NCBI GenBank assembly: GCA_945902255.1
Contig: CAMDMO010000084.1
Span: 1 to 6,488, forward strand
Direction: 5' to 3'
Length of the DNA stretch: 6,488 nt
DNA from: Rickettsia typhi
GTDB taxonomy: Bacteria; Pseudomonadota; Alphaproteobacteria; Rickettsiales; UBA1997
Made by a program: the position numbers and the translations under genes. The notes under the pieces were generated by a model. The model worked only from the letters and a program-made list of their open reading frames with translations, had not been told where the DNA came from and did not search any database. This document shows, one piece after another, positions 5,904-6,488 of this stretch (its first letter is position 1; each line of letters begins with the position of its first letter).

Positions 5904-6110
5904 CTCTTTTATCTAGATATGCGTCGTAATTTTACTAAAAAATAAGCAAAAATAGGGTGAAATATCAATTATTCCTTATCTAGATCTGGCGTTTTAAGTG
6001 TTATTTGGGTTAAAACATAGCTAATGAAAAAGAAGCTAGTTAGTATTTAAAATATCAGCAAAAAACTAAGGATAGTAACTTAATTAAATTATAAATAAGT
6101 CATACTACCT

Positions 6111-6116
6111 TATAAT
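6111..6116 (+). promoter_or_regulatory. Perfect -10 hexamer before the LpxR-like remnant
   Basis: TATAAT matches the sigma-70 -10 consensus and would start transcription near 6123, leaving a leader of about 40 nt before the ATG at 6165. The -35 region at 17-18 bp spacing (ATTATA/AATTAT) is poor. In AT-rich DNA a lone TATAAT is weak evidence. Confidence 0.35.
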
Positions 6117-6164
6117 CTTTTATCCTCAGGGGGTTAAATTTCAAAAAATCGGTCACTTAGTTTA

Positions 6165-6359
6165 ATGATACAAAAAATATTTATTATTTTTATCATTAAC
6201 TCCCCTTCTGTTTTTGCCGCCGAAAACCCCTTCCTTCAACAAAAAAATACCTTAACCATACCGAAGCGCAACATTGATGATAGCAAAGGAATTTTCAGCG
6301 TAATTTGGGAAAATGATGTTTTTAATGGAAATGATCGCGGCTATAGCATACTAAATTAA
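6165..6359 (+). pseudogene. LpxR-like lipid A 3'-O-deacylase, 5' fragment cut by an insertion
   Basis: Residues 1-18 form a short signal peptide (hydrophobic IFIIFII, cleavage likely after SVFA). The mature part contains FSVIWENDVFNGNDRGYS (44-61). This is the N-terminal signature of the LpxR/DUF2219 outer-membrane beta-barrel family, usually of the form 'ENDxFxGtDRxYTNG', in which the Asn-Asp pair (here Asn50, Asp51) belongs to the deacylase active site. Intact proteins are about 300 residues or more. Here the frame leaves the family pattern exactly where Asn-Gly should follow and stops after three residues (ILN). An IS630-type transposase starts 44 bp later, so the gene was most likely interrupted by that element, with the rest expected beyond the window. 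No good Shine-Dalgarno sequence is seen; the -10 at 6111 may have driven it. Confidence 0.75.
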
Positions 6360-6361
6360 CC

Positions 6362-6390
6362 TTGCACCATAAAAACCAATCCCCTACAAT
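6362..6390 (+). promoter_or_regulatory. Candidate transposase promoter inside the IS end
   Basis: TTGCAC at 6362-6367 and TACAAT at 6385-6390 are separated by exactly 17 bp, and each has few mismatches to the sigma-70 consensus. The start point would be near 6397, only a few bases before the transposase ATG at 6403, implying a very short leader or leaderless transcript. The position inside the element end fits transposase expression. Confidence 0.45.
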
Positions 6391-6402
6391 TGACTAAAAA
6401 CT

Positions 6403-6488
6403 ATGTCAATTCCATACTCAAACGATTTAAGAAAAAAAGTAATAAATCTAATAAAGCAAGGTAAGCAAAAATCAGAAATATCGAAATT
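6403..6488 (+). CDS. IS630-family transposase, N-terminal 28 codons
   Basis: The open frame from the ATG at 6403 reads MSIPYSNDLRKKVINLIKQG and then KQKSEISK up to the window edge. 'YSxDLRxKVIxxIxxG.....A.' is the standard opening of IS630-family transposases, the first helix of the helix-turn-helix that recognises the terminal repeats. The DDE catalytic domain lies outside the window, so intactness is unknown. No Shine-Dalgarno sequence is visible; the promoter-like pair just upstream would give an almost leaderless message. It lies in the same direction as the LpxR-like gene it interrupts. Confidence 0.8.
   Translation, partial: MSIPYSNDLRKKVINLIKQGKQKSEISK

Larger units (their letters stand above)
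5595..6164. other. Gene-poor accessory stretch after dnaA
   Basis: This 570-bp region has no intact gene. From left to right it holds a possible minus-strand gene fossil (5636-5800), two tandem 21-bp palindromes (5803-5848), a third 23-bp palindrome (5881-5903), two copies of TTATCTAGAT (5909-5918 and 5976-5985), and a -10-like TATAAT (6111-6116) before the LpxR-like remnant. There is no cluster of DnaA boxes. The only near match, TTAACCACA at about 5872-5880, has one mismatch to TTATNCACA, so an origin is not supported despite the neighbouring dnaA. Confidence 0.6.
6349..6488 (+). mobile_element. IS630-family insertion sequence, left end (runs off right edge)
   Basis: The element is inferred from an IS630-type transposase N-terminus directly after the point where the LpxR-like reading frame is broken. 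IS630/Tc1 elements insert at TA, and TA dinucleotides occur at 6342-6343, 6344-6345 and 6349-6350 at the break, so the true left end lies within about 6342-6351. The terminal inverted repeat cannot be confirmed because the right end is outside the window. Confidence 0.6.

Noticed and set aside
5595..6164. Replication origin next to dnaA
   Set aside because: Only one near-match to a DnaA box (about 5872-5880) was found and there is no box cluster; the palindromes are not DnaA boxes.

Overview
The window is AT-rich with compact, often overlapping genes and codon use to match. Gene content and protein style suggest an alphaproteobacterium, plausibly a host-associated Rickettsiales or Holosporales-like lineage. 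The DnaA resembles rickettsial DnaA from memory (for example the 'SAEKFMY', 'FKEKMRSIDVL' and 'CDR.PSDL' stretches). The lineage is an inference; the base composition and genes are seen directly.

Layout. Bases 1-1598 are a minus-strand pair: carA (carbamoyl-phosphate synthase small subunit), whose 3' end overlaps by 14 bp the start of an unfinished, very hydrophobic MnhD/NuoN-type antiporter subunit gene that runs off the left edge. A 90-bp divergent spacer separates carA from a tight plus-strand run (1689-3427): a 90-aa protein that looks like a small CheD-type domain without the catalytic cysteine, an unrecognised 69-aa protein, queF (queuosine precursor reductase) and lgt (prolipoprotein diacylglyceryl transferase). 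A 308-bp spacer with a 10-bp perfect palindrome and a small hairpin precedes a second plus-strand unit, a single-domain rhodanese translationally coupled to dnaA.

From 5595 onward the window becomes accessory DNA. A 570-bp gene-poor stretch holds a possible minus-strand gene fossil, two tandem 21-bp palindromes, a third palindrome of the same architecture and a pair of imperfect direct repeats. After it comes the 5' end of an LpxR-like outer-membrane lipid A deacylase gene. This is cut after about 61 codons by what looks like an IS630-family insertion, whose transposase begins at 6403 and runs off the right edge.

Most of the window is ordinary housekeeping sequence. I see no convincing new multi-gene system. 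The items most worth a second look are the IS-disrupted LpxR-like gene, the palindrome cluster, the apparent gene fossil beside it, and the cysteine-less CheD-like protein.
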